Part shown: in pieces, positions 36,289 to 45,071 of the stretch | How positions within the stretch are numbered: position 1 is the stretch's first letter | Layout: the number at the start of each line of letters is the position of its first letter | Assembly: GCF_026157065.1 (NCBI RefSeq) | Contig: NZ_JANLGQ010000006.1 | Coordinates: 165,925 to 229,924 of the forward strand | DNA from: Enterococcus sp. HY326 | Lineage (GTDB): Bacteria > Bacillota > Bacilli > Lactobacillales > Enterococcaceae | Direction: 5' to 3' | Length of the DNA stretch: 64,000 nt | Notes under the pieces: model-generated | What the model was told of the DNA's origin: nothing | Database searches by the model: none | The model's input: the letters and a program-made list of their open reading frames with translations, nothing else | Translations under genes and position numbers: made by a program

Positions 36289-36405
36289 CCAAAGTGTCTT
36301 TATCAATGAAATTATGAAAACTAGTAATATCTGATTCAATCTAGAGGAGTCTAATTATTATTTTTTTGTCAAAGTACAAAAATCTGATAAATGGGCTTTT
36401 TTTTT

Positions 36406-36440
36406 GATATCAAAAAAAGCGTTTCCAAATTAAGATGAGT
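36406..36440 (+). promoter_or_regulatory. Weak cre-like site upstream of the GH51 gene
   Basis: AAAAAAGCGTTTCCA keeps the central AA-N-CG-N-T and the CA end of the cre consensus but has three mismatches. CcpA control of this arabinoside cluster is plausible. No clean sigma-A promoter could be chosen nearby. Confidence 0.3.
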
Positions 36441-36465
36441 TTATAAAATTTGAGGAGCGAATGAT

Positions 36466-38025
36466 ATGACTAAAATTACGATTGCCACAACAAAATATGG
36501 TGAAAGAATTAATCCGAATCTACACGGTCAATTTGTCGAATTTCTTGGAAGCGGTATCTATGATGGGATTTGGGTTGGTGAAGATTCAACAATTCCAAAT
36601 TATCAAGGTTTGCGAAAAGATGTAGTAGATGCGTTAAAAGCTATCAAGCCATCAATTTTACGATGGCCTGGAGGGTGTTTTGCAGATACTTATCATTGGC
36701 GTGATGGTGTTGGACCGAGAAACCAGCGGCCAACTTATTTTAATGAAAATTTTGGAACTCAACAATTGGAAAATAATCATTTTGGGACTCATGAGTTCAT
36801 GTTTCTATGTGAATTAGTTGGAGCTAAGCCTTGGTTCAATATCAACATGTTATCTGGAACAGTTCAAGAATCTCGTGAGTGGGTAGAATACGTCAATCGA
36901 GACACGGAAACTTCGTTAGTTAAAGAAAGAGCTAAAAATGGTCATTCAGAACCCTTTAATGTTGAATATTGGGGTATCGGCAATGAAAGTTGGGCTGGTG
37001 GCGGCAACTATACAGCAGAATCCTATGCCAATGAGTACCGCAAATATGCTAGTGCAATGCCAAGTTTTGGTCATGGATTGCCTTGGACAGAAACTTCTCA
37101 AGAATTAAAACTAATAGCGGTAGGACCTGACGGAAATAAACCAAAAGAGCGGGTAGATTGGACTAAGGATTTCTTCAAAGAGCTGACTAAGTATCGAAAA
37201 CCTAAAATTGATGGCTATGATCTGCATTTTTACAATTGGAATTTGACGGATGAAACGGATACAGTAACGAATTTTAGTTTGGATGCTTGGTATCGCGTAA
37301 TTAATGGAGCTTTTGAATTGGAGGAAGTCATCTGGGAGCAAGCTCAGCTAATTGAAGATGGTTTAAAAGCTATTCCACAGGAAGATGGAACCTTTGCCAC
37401 AGATATTAAGGTAGATTTGATCGTTGGTGAATGGGGAAATTGGCATAATATTGACTTAACTGCCCCATCGATTCTATGGCAGCAATGTACAATGCGTGAT
37501 GCAATTACGACAGCATTGACTTTGGATATTTTTCATCGTAATTGCGATAAAGTTCAAATGGCGTGTGTTGCACAATCTGTAAATGTTTTAAATTCTCTCT
37601 TTTTGACCAAAGATTCTGAGACTGTTTTAACCCCTAATTATTATGTTTTCAAGATGTATCAACCTCATCAAGATGGTCAAAAATTAGATTTAGGTATTAT
37701 AACAAAAAAATTAGGACGGAAAACAGAACCGGGATTACAGCAGATTTATAGTTTTGCTTCTGTAAAAGAGAATCTAGTAACAGTGAATTTGGTCAATATT
37801 TCCGCGAATGATGCTGAAGAGGTTGAGCTTATATTTGACCAAAAGCTTCTGTTTAAGACTGGAGAAGTCTTAGCTGCTGAGGAGATGACTGATTTTAATG
37901 ATTTTGGACAAGCGGAAAAGATTACACCTGAGCCGGCTGAAGATCCTAAAGTTAAAGGCAATATGGTTGCAATTAACGTTCCAAAAGCATCGGTATCAGT
38001 TTATCAGTTTGAATTAGTAAAATAG
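36466..38025 (+). CDS. Alpha-L-arabinofuranosidase, GH51, intracellular
   Basis: The 519-residue protein has no signal peptide and starts after TTGAGGAGCGAATGAT. GH51 signatures are NPNLHGQFVEFLG, ILRWPGGCFADTYHWRDG, the acid/base Glu in YWGIGNESWAGGG (about residue 173) and the nucleophile Glu in LIVGEWGNWH (about residue 325). It releases arabinofuranose from short arabino-oligosaccharides. An MFS transporter, AraC regulator and ROK kinase follow on the same strand with short gaps, forming an oligosaccharide utilisation operon. Confidence 0.92.
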   Translation: MTKITIATTKYGERINPNLHGQFVEFLGSGIYDGIWVGEDSTIPNYQGLRKDVVDALKAIKPSILRWPGGCFADTYHWRDGVGPRNQRPTYFNENFGTQQLENNHFGTHEFMFLCELVGAKPWFNINMLSGTVQESREWVEYVNRDTETSLVKERAKNGHSEPFNVEYWGIGNESWAGGGNYTAESYANEYRKYASAMPSFGHGLPWTETSQELKLIAVGPDGNKPKERVDWTKDFFKELTKYRKPKIDGYDLHFYNWNLTDETDTVTNFSLDAWYRVINGAFELEEVIWEQAQLIEDGLKAIPQEDGTFATDIKVDLIVGEWGNWHNIDLTAPSILWQQCTMRDAITTALTLDIFHRNCDKVQMACVAQSVNVLNSLFLTKDSETVLTPNYYVFKMYQPHQDGQKLDLGIITKKLGRKTEPGLQQIYSFASVKENLVTVNLVNISANDAEEVELIFDQKLLFKTGEVLAAEEMTDFNDFGQAEKITPEPAEDPKVKGNMVAINVPKASVSVYQFELVK

Positions 38026-38036
38026 GAGGAACAAAA

Positions 38037-39236
38037 ATGACAAAAAAAACAGCAAGCACAGGACTATTGAAATTGACAATCTTGTCAATCTCTCTGATGA
38101 TTAGCGCAGCCAGCGCAATTTCGGTCACTTTGCCAATGATAAAAACACAATTTCCTGATGTTTCCGCAGCAACTGTAGAGTCCTTAGTGACGATTCCGTC
38201 TTTCACGATGATGATTTTTATCTTATTAAGTAGTTTTATTATCAAACGAATTGGCGAGAAAAAAACAGTAATTTTAGGGCTTAGCCTTGCTTTTATTGGT
38301 GGAGTTATCCCAGCATTTGTTGCAAATTTTGAAATAATTTTTATATCACGTTTCATTTTAGGTGCTGGAACGGGGATTTATAATTCCTTGGCAATCAGTT
38401 TAATCGGTGATTATTTTGAAGGGGAAACTCAACAAAAGATGTTAGGTTACCAAACTGCATTCTCCACACTAGGTTCAAGCTTTGTCACTTTTTTGGCCGG
38501 GATTTTAGTTAACCTGTCTTGGCAATATTCTTATCTAATTTATTTTTTCACTTTACCAATTGTTTTGATGGTCATTTTCTTTTTACCGGAAAAGAAGAAA
38601 ACTTCATCTGATAATGGCACATCTCAATCTGAGGTGAAGTCCAAACAATCTGTCAATTCTTTAGTCATTTTTTCTTGTATCATGATGTTTCTCTTCTTCA
38701 TTTTAGTAATGAATATATACACTAAGACTAGCACATTGATTTCAGATGAAAATTATGCCAACCAAGGATTTTTGGGCACGACGATGACAATTGGCAGCTT
38801 GGTGGGGGCATTAGGTGGTTTCGTGTACAGTTATGTGCGGAAGTTGTTTAAGAATCTGACACCTGTTATTGCACTAGCTGCAATCGCCTTAGCTTACTTT
38901 TTAATCCCTTATGCGGGTAATATGCTGATGCTGACCATTATTATGGCCATTGGTTTTGTAGTAGTTTCAACTTTTATCCCTTATATGTATGATATTCTAT
39001 TACCAGGAGCACCAGAAAATTCAAGTAATTTAGCAGTATCTCTGGCGATGGTAGCCTGTAATCTAGGATCATTTTTCTCGCCTTATGTCATCCAAGGCCT
39101 AGGCTCTTTGACAGGAAATACTAGTGCAGCCTTTTCCTTTATTATTGGCGGATTCGTATTTGCAATAATGGCTTTGATTTTCTTAGTTCGAACTAGTCTG
39201 AAGCCAAAAACAGTGGCTGTCTCATCAGAGAAATAA
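38037..39236 (+). CDS. MFS transporter
   Basis: The 399-residue protein has about 12 membrane segments and the MFS layout: an N-terminal half with RIGEKKTVILGLSLAFIGG (loop 2-3 motif), a Ser/Lys-rich central loop at about 185-205 and a second six-helix half. It starts after AGGAGG, 11 bases past the arabinofuranosidase stop. The likely role is uptake of arabino-oligosaccharides or arabinosides hydrolysed by the GH51 enzyme. The exact substrate is inference. Confidence 0.85.
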   Translation: MTKKTASTGLLKLTILSISLMISAASAISVTLPMIKTQFPDVSAATVESLVTIPSFTMMIFILLSSFIIKRIGEKKTVILGLSLAFIGGVIPAFVANFEIIFISRFILGAGTGIYNSLAISLIGDYFEGETQQKMLGYQTAFSTLGSSFVTFLAGILVNLSWQYSYLIYFFTLPIVLMVIFFLPEKKKTSSDNGTSQSEVKSKQSVNSLVIFSCIMMFLFFILVMNIYTKTSTLISDENYANQGFLGTTMTIGSLVGALGGFVYSYVRKLFKNLTPVIALAAIALAYFLIPYAGNMLMLTIIMAIGFVVVSTFIPYMYDILLPGAPENSSNLAVSLAMVACNLGSFFSPYVIQGLGSLTGNTSAAFSFIIGGFVFAIMALIFLVRTSLKPKTVAVSSEK

Positions 39237-39255
39237 AAAATAGAGGGGGATTTAA

Positions 39256-40407
39256 TTGGAAATTGATAGTTTGCTGGAGCATCTTGCTCATATTATTAAA
39301 GTCCCAATTAGGACATATGATCCGCAATTTAAATTGATGCAGGTTTTTGGAGATTTTAATGCAGCACCAGATTCTCTAGCAGATGACAATGAAATTTTGC
39401 AAAGTTTTGTTGCTGAAAATCAAGTTGAAATCCCCTTAAAAATTTTTGAAAGACAAGGCGATTTTATCGCTGTCATTTTTGATTCCAAATTGCAACAATA
39501 CTTTCTTACAGGTGCTGTTCAGACGCAGTCTGAAAATCAGCAGAAGCGGATTGTTTCAATTGATATTGAAACAATTTGTGAAACAACAGCTTTGATTTAT
39601 GAGTATATTAGTGACATTAAGCTGTCTGTATATGAGATTTTGGCTCTCACTGAAAATAAAGAGGAGCTGCAACAGGTTTTTGCTGAATATTTAAGTGGTA
39701 TCTCCTTCTCTTACCAAGAAGAAGGGGCCTTGCATAACCCTTACGACCAGGAAGTCCGCGAGCAATCCAGTATTCGTGAAGGAAATCGTGAAAAGCTACT
39801 ATTAAGTTTTGAAGAAAGCTATTCTGGTCGCTTGGCAACACTTTCGAAGAATCCTCTCCGTTCAATTAAGAATTTAGGTATTGTTGTTTTGGCGATTTCA
39901 ACACGTGCTGCGATTGAAGGGGGTCTGCATCCAGAGCAAGCTTTCTTGTTAAGTGACAGTTTTATCTTAAAGGTGGACGAAGCTCACACACAAACGGAGA
40001 TTTTAACTATCGTTCGCAACGCAGAGCTATTCTTTACCGAGAGGGTTGCCGAAGTAAAAAAAGCTAGAACAGAAAATCCGATGATTTTGAGGGTAAAGGA
40101 TTTGATCTTCAAAAATCTCCATGAGAAAATCACTTTGGATGAATTGGCAGAGCAACTCCACACAACACCAACTTATTTATCGAAAATTTTTAAAAAGGAA
40201 ATGGGGAGTGGAGTGCATGAATTCATTATCCAGGAGAAATTAAAAATGACCGAAAGTTTGCTGATGTATTCAGATTATACGATTGAAGAAATAGCACATT
40301 ACTATAGTTTTTCCAGTCAGAGCCATTATGGTAGTTTGTTCAAAAAATATTATCAGCTGACACCGAATAAATTTCGCCAAAAATATGGCATTAAAAGGGG
40401 AACTTAA
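39256..40407 (+). CDS. AraC/XylS-family transcriptional regulator
   Basis: TTG 39256 follows AGAGGGGGATTTAA. The 383-residue protein has an N-terminal sensor region of about 270 residues and a C-terminal double helix-turn-helix: ITLDELAEQLHTTPTYLSKIFKKEMG and YTIEEIAHYYSFSSQSHYGSLFKKYYQLTPNKFRQ. Its position inside the arabinoside cluster makes it the probable activator of that cluster. The ROK kinase starts 3 bases after its stop. Confidence 0.9.
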   Translation: MEIDSLLEHLAHIIKVPIRTYDPQFKLMQVFGDFNAAPDSLADDNEILQSFVAENQVEIPLKIFERQGDFIAVIFDSKLQQYFLTGAVQTQSENQQKRIVSIDIETICETTALIYEYISDIKLSVYEILALTENKEELQQVFAEYLSGISFSYQEEGALHNPYDQEVREQSSIREGNREKLLLSFEESYSGRLATLSKNPLRSIKNLGIVVLAISTRAAIEGGLHPEQAFLLSDSFILKVDEAHTQTEILTIVRNAELFFTERVAEVKKARTENPMILRVKDLIFKNLHEKITLDELAEQLHTTPTYLSKIFKKEMGSGVHEFIIQEKLKMTESLLMYSDYTIEEIAHYYSFSSQSHYGSLFKKYYQLTPNKFRQKYGIKRGT

Positions 40408-40410
40408 GCG

Positions 40411-41331
40411 ATGAAACTAGATTTTTTAAGTATTGACATCGGCGGTACAAATATCAAATGGGCTGTGATTAATCGCTCAGGCAATATTCGTAAGCAATGG
40501 TCCTTGCCAACTCCACAAAATAAGGATGATTTTTTTGCTGCATTATTGTCAGAAATTGAAGACCTTCAAAGTAAGATTCGCGGAATTGCCATCAGTTGTC
40601 CGGGGAAAGTTGATTCTACAACTGGTACAGTCTATTTCGGTGGGGCGTTACCATTTCTTGATAAAATTTCTTTAAAAGCAGTAATCAATCAGCAGTATAA
40701 CCTACCTGTTGCTATTATCAATGACGGAAAGGCAGCTGCATTGGCTGAACTTTGGATGGGAAACTTACAAGAGGTAACCTATGGTGCGGCAATTACTTTA
40801 GGAACAGGTTTAGGTGGCGGACTAATCATTGATGGTAAACTCATTCAAGGTGCTCACTTTCAGGCCGGAGAGCTGAGCTTCATGTTAAAACCTGCTGTTG
40901 AACAATCTGCAAATATTGAAAATTTGTATGGATTCTCAGGTTCTGCAGTTGGTTTAATTAAAAGAATTTCAGGAATGCTAAACTATCCAGACTTAACCGA
41001 TGGGAAACGTGTTTTCGCAGAAATAGTAGCAGGGAACCCACTTATTTATCCGATTTTTTCTGCTTATTGCCGAGAAATCGCTTATGTGATTATCAACTTG
41101 CAAGCAGCGATTGATTTAGAAAAAGTTGTTATTGGAGGAGGTATTAGTGCTCAGAATATTGTGATTCAAGAAATCACAAAGCAATATCAGGTATTAAGAA
41201 AAGCAATTCCGCTGATGAAAAGCTCTCTTACTGAACTCAACATCAGTGCCTGCCAATACCGCAATGAGGCTAATTTGTTAGGTGCGTTGTATCATTTGCT
41301 ATTAGAGGTAGAAACAACAGAAGACTATTAA
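40411..41331 (+). CDS. ROK-family sugar kinase
   Basis: The 306-residue protein opens LSIDIGGTNIKWAVI (phosphate 1 motif), has CPGKVD, INDGKAAALAE and the GTGLGGGLIIDGKL motif (about residues 127-145) and GGGISAQ near the C-terminus. The usual ROK zinc motif CxCGxxGC is absent; this subgroup has it replaced. Absence of a DNA-binding domain indicates a kinase, not a repressor. It may phosphorylate a sugar released by the GH51 enzyme. It is last in the operon, before a strong terminator. Confidence 0.88.
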   Translation: MKLDFLSIDIGGTNIKWAVINRSGNIRKQWSLPTPQNKDDFFAALLSEIEDLQSKIRGIAISCPGKVDSTTGTVYFGGALPFLDKISLKAVINQQYNLPVAIINDGKAAALAELWMGNLQEVTYGAAITLGTGLGGGLIIDGKLIQGAHFQAGELSFMLKPAVEQSANIENLYGFSGSAVGLIKRISGMLNYPDLTDGKRVFAEIVAGNPLIYPIFSAYCREIAYVIINLQAAIDLEKVVIGGGISAQNIVIQEITKQYQVLRKAIPLMKSSLTELNISACQYRNEANLLGALYHLLLEVETTEDY

Positions 41332-41338
41332 AGAAAAA

Positions 41339-41396
41339 AATCGTCTCAATTCAAAACTGTCCTTTGCCAGTATTTTGAATTGGAGCGATTTTTTAT
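41339..41396. terminator. Bidirectional terminator after the arabinoside operon
   Basis: A long stem (CTCAATTCAAAA with TTTTGAATTGGAG, extended by AATCG/CGATT) is followed by T6 on the plus strand and by T7 on the minus strand. Confidence 0.85.
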
Positions 41397-41457
41397 TATT
41401 TCTAGATATCAGAGGGGAAGTAGTTTCTATGAAATCTCTAAGTAACTAAGCGCTTTT

Positions 41458-42090
41458 TTATTCCTCAATCACCAAGCCTAACCCAGCAGCAATGACGATG
41501 GCTTGTTCCTGATTTACCTTCAAGCCTTTCAAAAGTTCTTGAGATAACGCAATTTTTTGAAAAGAATTGCTGGAAAAATCAAGACCGCTGAGCTTCGTTC
41601 GAAACCAGTTGCTGTCATCAAGGTTGCAGTTGATTAATTTTAAATGTCGCCAAGTGCTTTCGAAAAATTCACTTTGTGGCAGCTGACAATTTTCAAAGGT
41701 GACAACTTTTAAATTGGTACTGCTGAAGCTGCTAAAATCACCTAAGCAGTCATCAAAGAGGCAGTCGCGGAAATAACTATCGGCAAAATTGGTGCCGGTC
41801 AGCTTGCAGTTTTTAAAAAGGACCCGATGAAAGCTGCCGCCAAACATTTCGGCATTGGAAAAATCACAGTGGTCAAAGATGGTATTGCTGATATCCAGAT
41901 GATCCAAACGGGTTTTGTGGAAAATCACATGGTCCAAATGACTGCTTCTGACCGCAATATTATCGGCGGTTTGATAGCTGATATCCTGACTGTTAAATTG
42001 TAAGTTTTCAAACAGCGCTTCTTCCTCAACATCAAAGAAACCTTCTGTGAGGGCGGGCAACTCAGGCAACGACGGATTATTTTTCTTCAT
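41458..42090 (-). CDS. Pentapeptide-repeat protein
   Basis: The 210-residue protein carries tandem A(D/N)LXX-type repeats from about residue 45 to 180 (for example LDISNTIFDHCDFSNAEMF, CKLTGTNFADSYFRDCLFD). These form a right-handed quadrilateral beta-helix. Such proteins are often DNA-gyrase protecting (Qnr/MfpA-like), but length and composition alone do not show that. It lies 30 bases downstream of a small membrane-protein gene on the same strand. Confidence 0.85.
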   Translation of the reverse strand: MKKNNPSLPELPALTEGFFDVEEEALFENLQFNSQDISYQTADNIAVRSSHLDHVIFHKTRLDHLDISNTIFDHCDFSNAEMFGGSFHRVLFKNCKLTGTNFADSYFRDCLFDDCLGDFSSFSSTNLKVVTFENCQLPQSEFFESTWRHLKLINCNLDDSNWFRTKLSGLDFSSNSFQKIALSQELLKGLKVNQEQAIVIAAGLGLVIEE

Positions 42091-42119
42091 TTATTTTCGC
42101 TCCAATAAATTTTACTCGT

Positions 42120-42440
42120 TTAAAATTTGCGGTACAAGGTTTGTTGGTGAAGTACCCAATAACCGACAAAAATTTCTTTGATTTTACGGGTGATAAAGGT
42201 GGCGAAGGGGCGAATTGCTGTAAAACCGACTGCTGCCAGCAGCGCTGCCAAAATTAGCCGCCACAAAGCAAAGGCTTGCAGGTGCATGACATCAGCTAAA
42301 ACAACTAGCAGTGGTGATGCGATAAATGTAGCGACAACCAACCACAAAGAAAAGATAATCGCCACCAAGCCAACCGCAAAACCAAATAAAACCACATCAA
42401 GAAATAGTAAACCAACCAAAGCAAGACCATTTATTCTCAT
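42120..42440 (-). CDS. Small integral membrane protein, unknown
   Basis: The 106-residue protein has two or three hydrophobic helices covering about residues 5-75 and a basic C-terminal amphipathic tail. AAGGAGTGTCTTT precedes the ATG on the minus strand, supporting the start. No family is recognised with confidence. It probably forms a unit with the pentapeptide-repeat gene. Confidence 0.6.
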   Translation of the reverse strand: MRINGLALVGLLFLDVVLFGFAVGLVAIIFSLWLVVATFIASPLLVVLADVMHLQAFALWRLILAALLAAVGFTAIRPFATFITRKIKEIFVGYWVLHQQTLYRKF

Positions 42441-42585
42441 AAAGACACTCCTTATTTTTGTTTTCTATTTTATTAGTATCCCTTAGAAAACTAAAAATGG
42501 CAACGGGACTTTAGTCGGAGAAAGATTTTTGATGGCGGTGATTTATTCTCTGCTTAATGCAGGTCAAAAATCAGCAAAGGTCATA

Positions 42586-42873
42586 TTAGCATTCTGACTC
42601 CGCCATCGTTTGCTGGAGAAATTGATAGTCAGCATCTGTGATATTTTTATCCAGCAAAAAGAAACCAATCAAAAAGACGGCAATTTTTCTTGAGATAATA
42701 ATTTTTAAAGGGTCCTTTTTGTCAGCTGGTAAATCAAAATAGAGCCCAAGTAACGGCCGCTGTCCGTGCTCTAAGTCTTTATGTTTGATGCGGATGAACT
42801 GCTGGATAAGCAGCCAATGAATAAAAACAGTTTCTCTAAAATGAAAGGCATCTGCAAGTTCGCTTGTAGTCAT
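42586..42873 (-). CDS. Conserved-looking small protein, unknown
   Basis: The 95-residue protein starts at 42873 on the minus strand after GAAAATGAGGATAAAAC. It has a hydrophobic segment (KIAVFLIGFFLLD) in the middle and an acidic C-terminus. No family is recognised. It is divergent from the infC operon and shares its upstream region. Confidence 0.5.
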   Translation of the reverse strand: MTTSELADAFHFRETVFIHWLLIQQFIRIKHKDLEHGQRPLLGLYFDLPADKKDPLKIIISRKIAVFLIGFFLLDKNITDADYQFLQQTMAESEC

Positions 42874-42950
42874 AGTTTTATCCTCATTTTCTTGATAATA
42901 GTCTCATCTACATATACGTTTTTATGCCGCAATTTTTTTGAAAAAGTCTC

Positions 42951-42979
42951 TTGACATCCCTTCAAAAAGTCTGTATACT
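42951..42979 (+). promoter_or_regulatory. Promoter of the infC-rpmI-rplT operon
   Basis: TTGACA, 17 bases and TATACT is a near-perfect sigma-A promoter, as expected for a ribosomal operon. Confidence 0.85.
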
Positions 42980-42986
42980 GTAAAAG

Positions 42987-43114
42987 TTGAGAAATAAAAG
43001 CAGAAGCCCCGCTTCTCGCCTTAGTTGACAGTGTCACTGGGCTAGATAGAAATTTTCCTGAGGTAACTCAGTTTAATTTGTACGGGCGTGTTCTGAAAAA
43101 GGACGCGTTTTTTT
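42987..43114 (+). ncRNA. L20-type ribosomal protein leader with attenuator
   Basis: The transcribed leader before infC contains mutually pairing segments (GAAGCCCCGCTTC, GACAGTGTCACTG, TGAGGTAACTCA). It ends in a terminator at 43084-43114 (CGTGTTC with GGACGCG, then T7). Size, position and fold fit the Firmicutes L20 leader, where ribosomal protein L20 binds the mRNA and promotes termination. The exact fold was not computed. Confidence 0.7.
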
Positions 43115-43158
43115 GTGTCTTGATTTGTTTCTCTCAATATATTCGGAGGTGAATGACC

Positions 43159-43674
43159 ATAGCAAAGGATATGATGGTTAACGACGGCATTCGTGCTAGA
43201 GAATTACGATTGATCGGTGCAGACGGCGAACAGTTAGGCGTTAAAACTAAAGCAGAAGCTTTATCAATTGCTGAAGCAGCCAACTTGGACTTAGTTTTAG
43301 TCGCTCCAACCGCAAAACCACCAGTTGCACGAATTATGGATTACGGGAAATTCCGCTTTGAACAACAGAAAAAAGATCGTGAAGCTCGTAAGAAACAAAA
43401 AGTGATCAGCGTAAAAGAAGTTCGTTTAAGTCCGACAATTGATGTCAATGACTTCAACACAAAACTTCGTAATGCACGGAAATTCTTAGAAAAAGGCGAT
43501 AAAGTGAAAGCTTCAATCCGTTTCAAAGGCCGTGCCATTACCCACAAAGAAATTGGTCAAAAAGTTCTTGATCGCTTAGCTGAAGAAACTGCAGACATTG
43601 CTACAGTGGAGCAAAAAGCGAAAATGGATGGACGCAGCATGTTTCTAACGCTGGCACCGAAAAACGAAAAGTAA
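43159..43674 (+). CDS. infC: Translation initiation factor IF-3, probable ATA start
   Basis: Eight bases separate GGAGGT (43145-43150) from an ATA at 43159, whereas the in-frame ATG 43153 is only 2 bases away. The ATA start gives [15 protein letters not shown], which aligns with the first residue of other IF-3 proteins. IF-3 genes commonly use AUU or AUA to allow autoregulation by initiation-codon discrimination. The 171-residue product has the N-domain ([14 protein letters not shown]), the [18 protein letters not shown] linker and the C-domain. IF-3 binds 30S subunits and proofreads start codons. rpmI and rplT follow. Confidence 0.93.
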   Translation: MAKDMMVNDGIRARELRLIGADGEQLGVKTKAEALSIAEAANLDLVLVAPTAKPPVARIMDYGKFRFEQQKKDREARKKQKVISVKEVRLSPTIDVNDFNTKLRNARKFLEKGDKVKASIRFKGRAITHKEIGQKVLDRLAEETADIATVEQKAKMDGRSMFLTLAPKNEK

Positions 43675-43726
43675 GCATAACCGGTGAAAAATTCACCGAT
43701 GAAAGATTTTGAGGAGGAAATTAGTC

Positions 43727-43927
43727 ATGCCAAAACAAAAAACCCACCGCGGATTAGCAAAACGTGTTAAACGTACTGGTAATGGCGGTTTGAAAAGATT
43801 CCGCGCGTTTACTAGTCACCGTTTCCACGGAAAAACAAAGAAACAACGTCGCCAACTTCGCAAAGCAAGTATGGTATCTCGTGGCGATTACCGTCGTATT
43901 CGTCAACAATTAGCAAAAATGAAATAA
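43727..43927 (+). CDS. rpmI: 50S ribosomal protein L35
   Basis: ATG 43727 follows GAGGAGGAAATTAGTC and gives the standard 66-residue L35: [20 protein letters not shown] and [16 protein letters not shown]. The six extra upstream codons of the longer frame overlap the Shine-Dalgarno. Confidence 0.97.
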   Translation: MPKQKTHRGLAKRVKRTGNGGLKRFRAFTSHRFHGKTKKQRRQLRKASMVSRGDYRRIRQQLAKMK

Positions 43928-44022
43928 GAGCCTTACTTGGCTTCAAGAAAACAAAAATTTATCTAGCTTCACCGCTGCTAGCCAGTCGTTGTGAAGGTTT
44001 TAAAAATTAGGAGGAATTAACC

Positions 44023-44382
44023 ATGGCACGTGTTAAAGGTGGAACTGTAACTCGTAAACGCCGTAAAAAAATCCTTAAGTTAGCAAAAGGATATTACGGA
44101 TCAAAACACACTTTATTTAAAACAGCTAAAGAACAAGTAATGAATTCATACAACTACGCATACCGCGATCGTCGTCAAAAGAAACGCGACTTCCGCAAAT
44201 TGTGGATTGCCCGCATCAACGCAGCAGCTCGTATGAACGGCTTGAGCTATTCTAAATTAATGCACGGTTTGAAATTGGCAGAGATTGATATCAACCGCAA
44301 AATGTTAGCAGACTTAGCAGTTAACGATGCATCAGCATTCACTGCACTAGCTGACCAAGCTAAAACAGCTTTAGCAAAATAA
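44023..44382 (+). CDS. rplT: 50S ribosomal protein L20
   Basis: The 119-residue protein has the basic N-terminal extension ([18 protein letters not shown]), [17 protein letters not shown] and the globular C-terminal half. L20 is needed for early 50S assembly and represses its own operon by binding the leader RNA. It is the last gene before a strong terminator. Confidence 0.97.
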   Translation: MARVKGGTVTRKRRKKILKLAKGYYGSKHTLFKTAKEQVMNSYNYAYRDRRQKKRDFRKLWIARINAAARMNGLSYSKLMHGLKLAEIDINRKMLADLAVNDASAFTALADQAKTALAK

Positions 44383-44411
44383 GCTCATATACGTTGATTT
44401 ATCAACACTTT

Positions 44412-44438
44412 ACCCCACTTTAATTAGTGGGGTTTTTT
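44412..44438 (+). terminator. Terminator of the infC operon
   Basis: ACCCCACT pairs with AGTGGGGT around TTAATT, then T6. Confidence 0.9.
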
Positions 44439-44928
44439 GTTTGACCCAGAGATTGACCCAGATTTTTTCTGATTTTCGTCAAATCGTGTTGATGGAGATA
44501 AATTGGATAAAAATAATCGAGCAAGCAGCTAAAATCAAGTTGCTTTTTTAGTATCTATAAAATAATAATCCTTAAATCGGATACAATCTAGCTTGGAAAT
44601 TGTAGAAGTTTCGATAGCTGTAGGCAGTCGTTTGATGACCTTTATTTTATTGTTTACTCTTCTGTAGTGCCATTAGAATAAAGCAGCAGAAAAGCATTGT
44701 TCACGCCTTGTCTAAATTTAGTGAACAGAGGGTCAATTCTTTTCTAATAGACTGTGGTAGCAATGGATTTAGATAAGTGGAAAGTAATCCAAAATCATCA
44801 TTATCTAGCTGTTGAAAGGCAGATAACTAAGACTGCAAGGTTGAGTATGCAAGCCGCGGAAAGTATCCAAGTGATACGAGGCTTCATTAAACACAAACTA
44901 CTTTCCAGCTCTAAATCCAAATCATCCG
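44439..44928. other. Intergenic region between rplT and the bglG-type gene
   Basis: About 490 bases without a supported gene. It contains a tandem TTGACCCAGA direct repeat (44441-44450 and 44453-44462) just after the rplT terminator. A 64-codon frame at 44754-44948 has no ribosome-binding site and no recognisable similarity. Confidence 0.4.
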
Positions 44929-44957
44929 TTGACAGCGCTTTCCTCTAATGGTATATT
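44929..44957 (+). promoter_or_regulatory. Promoter of the bglG-type antiterminator gene with cre-like overlap
   Basis: TTGACA, 17 bases and TATATT. TGACAGCGCTTTCC (44930-44943) overlaps the -35 and matches cre with two mismatches, suggesting glucose repression. Confidence 0.65.
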
Positions 44958-44968
44958 TATATAGTAAT

Positions 44969-44999
44969 GGAATTGTTACTGATTCGATCAGGCATAACC
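44969..44999 (+). promoter_or_regulatory. Ribonucleic antiterminator (RAT) site 1
   Basis: GGAATTGTTACTG, a loop and CAGGCATAACC closely match LicT/BglG-type RAT sequences. The 3' end overlaps the first strand of the terminator at 44996, so antiterminator binding blocks the hairpin. Confidence 0.85.
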
Positions 45000-45056
45000 A
45001 TAGTATAAAAAAGACAATGATTACTTATTGTTTTTGTTATACTATGGTTTTTTCTT
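44996..45056 (+). terminator. RAT-controlled terminator in the bglG-type leader
   Basis: AACCATAGTATAA pairs with TTATACTATGGTT, followed by T6CTTTT, directly upstream of the antiterminator gene. It is the target of its own product. Confidence 0.85.
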
Positions 45057-45071
45057 TTGGGAGGTGGAGGC

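Noticed and set aside
44754..44948. 64-codon plus-strand frame between rplT and the bglG-type gene
   Set aside because: No ribosome-binding site, overlaps the promoter and cre-like site of the next gene, and has no protein-like pattern.
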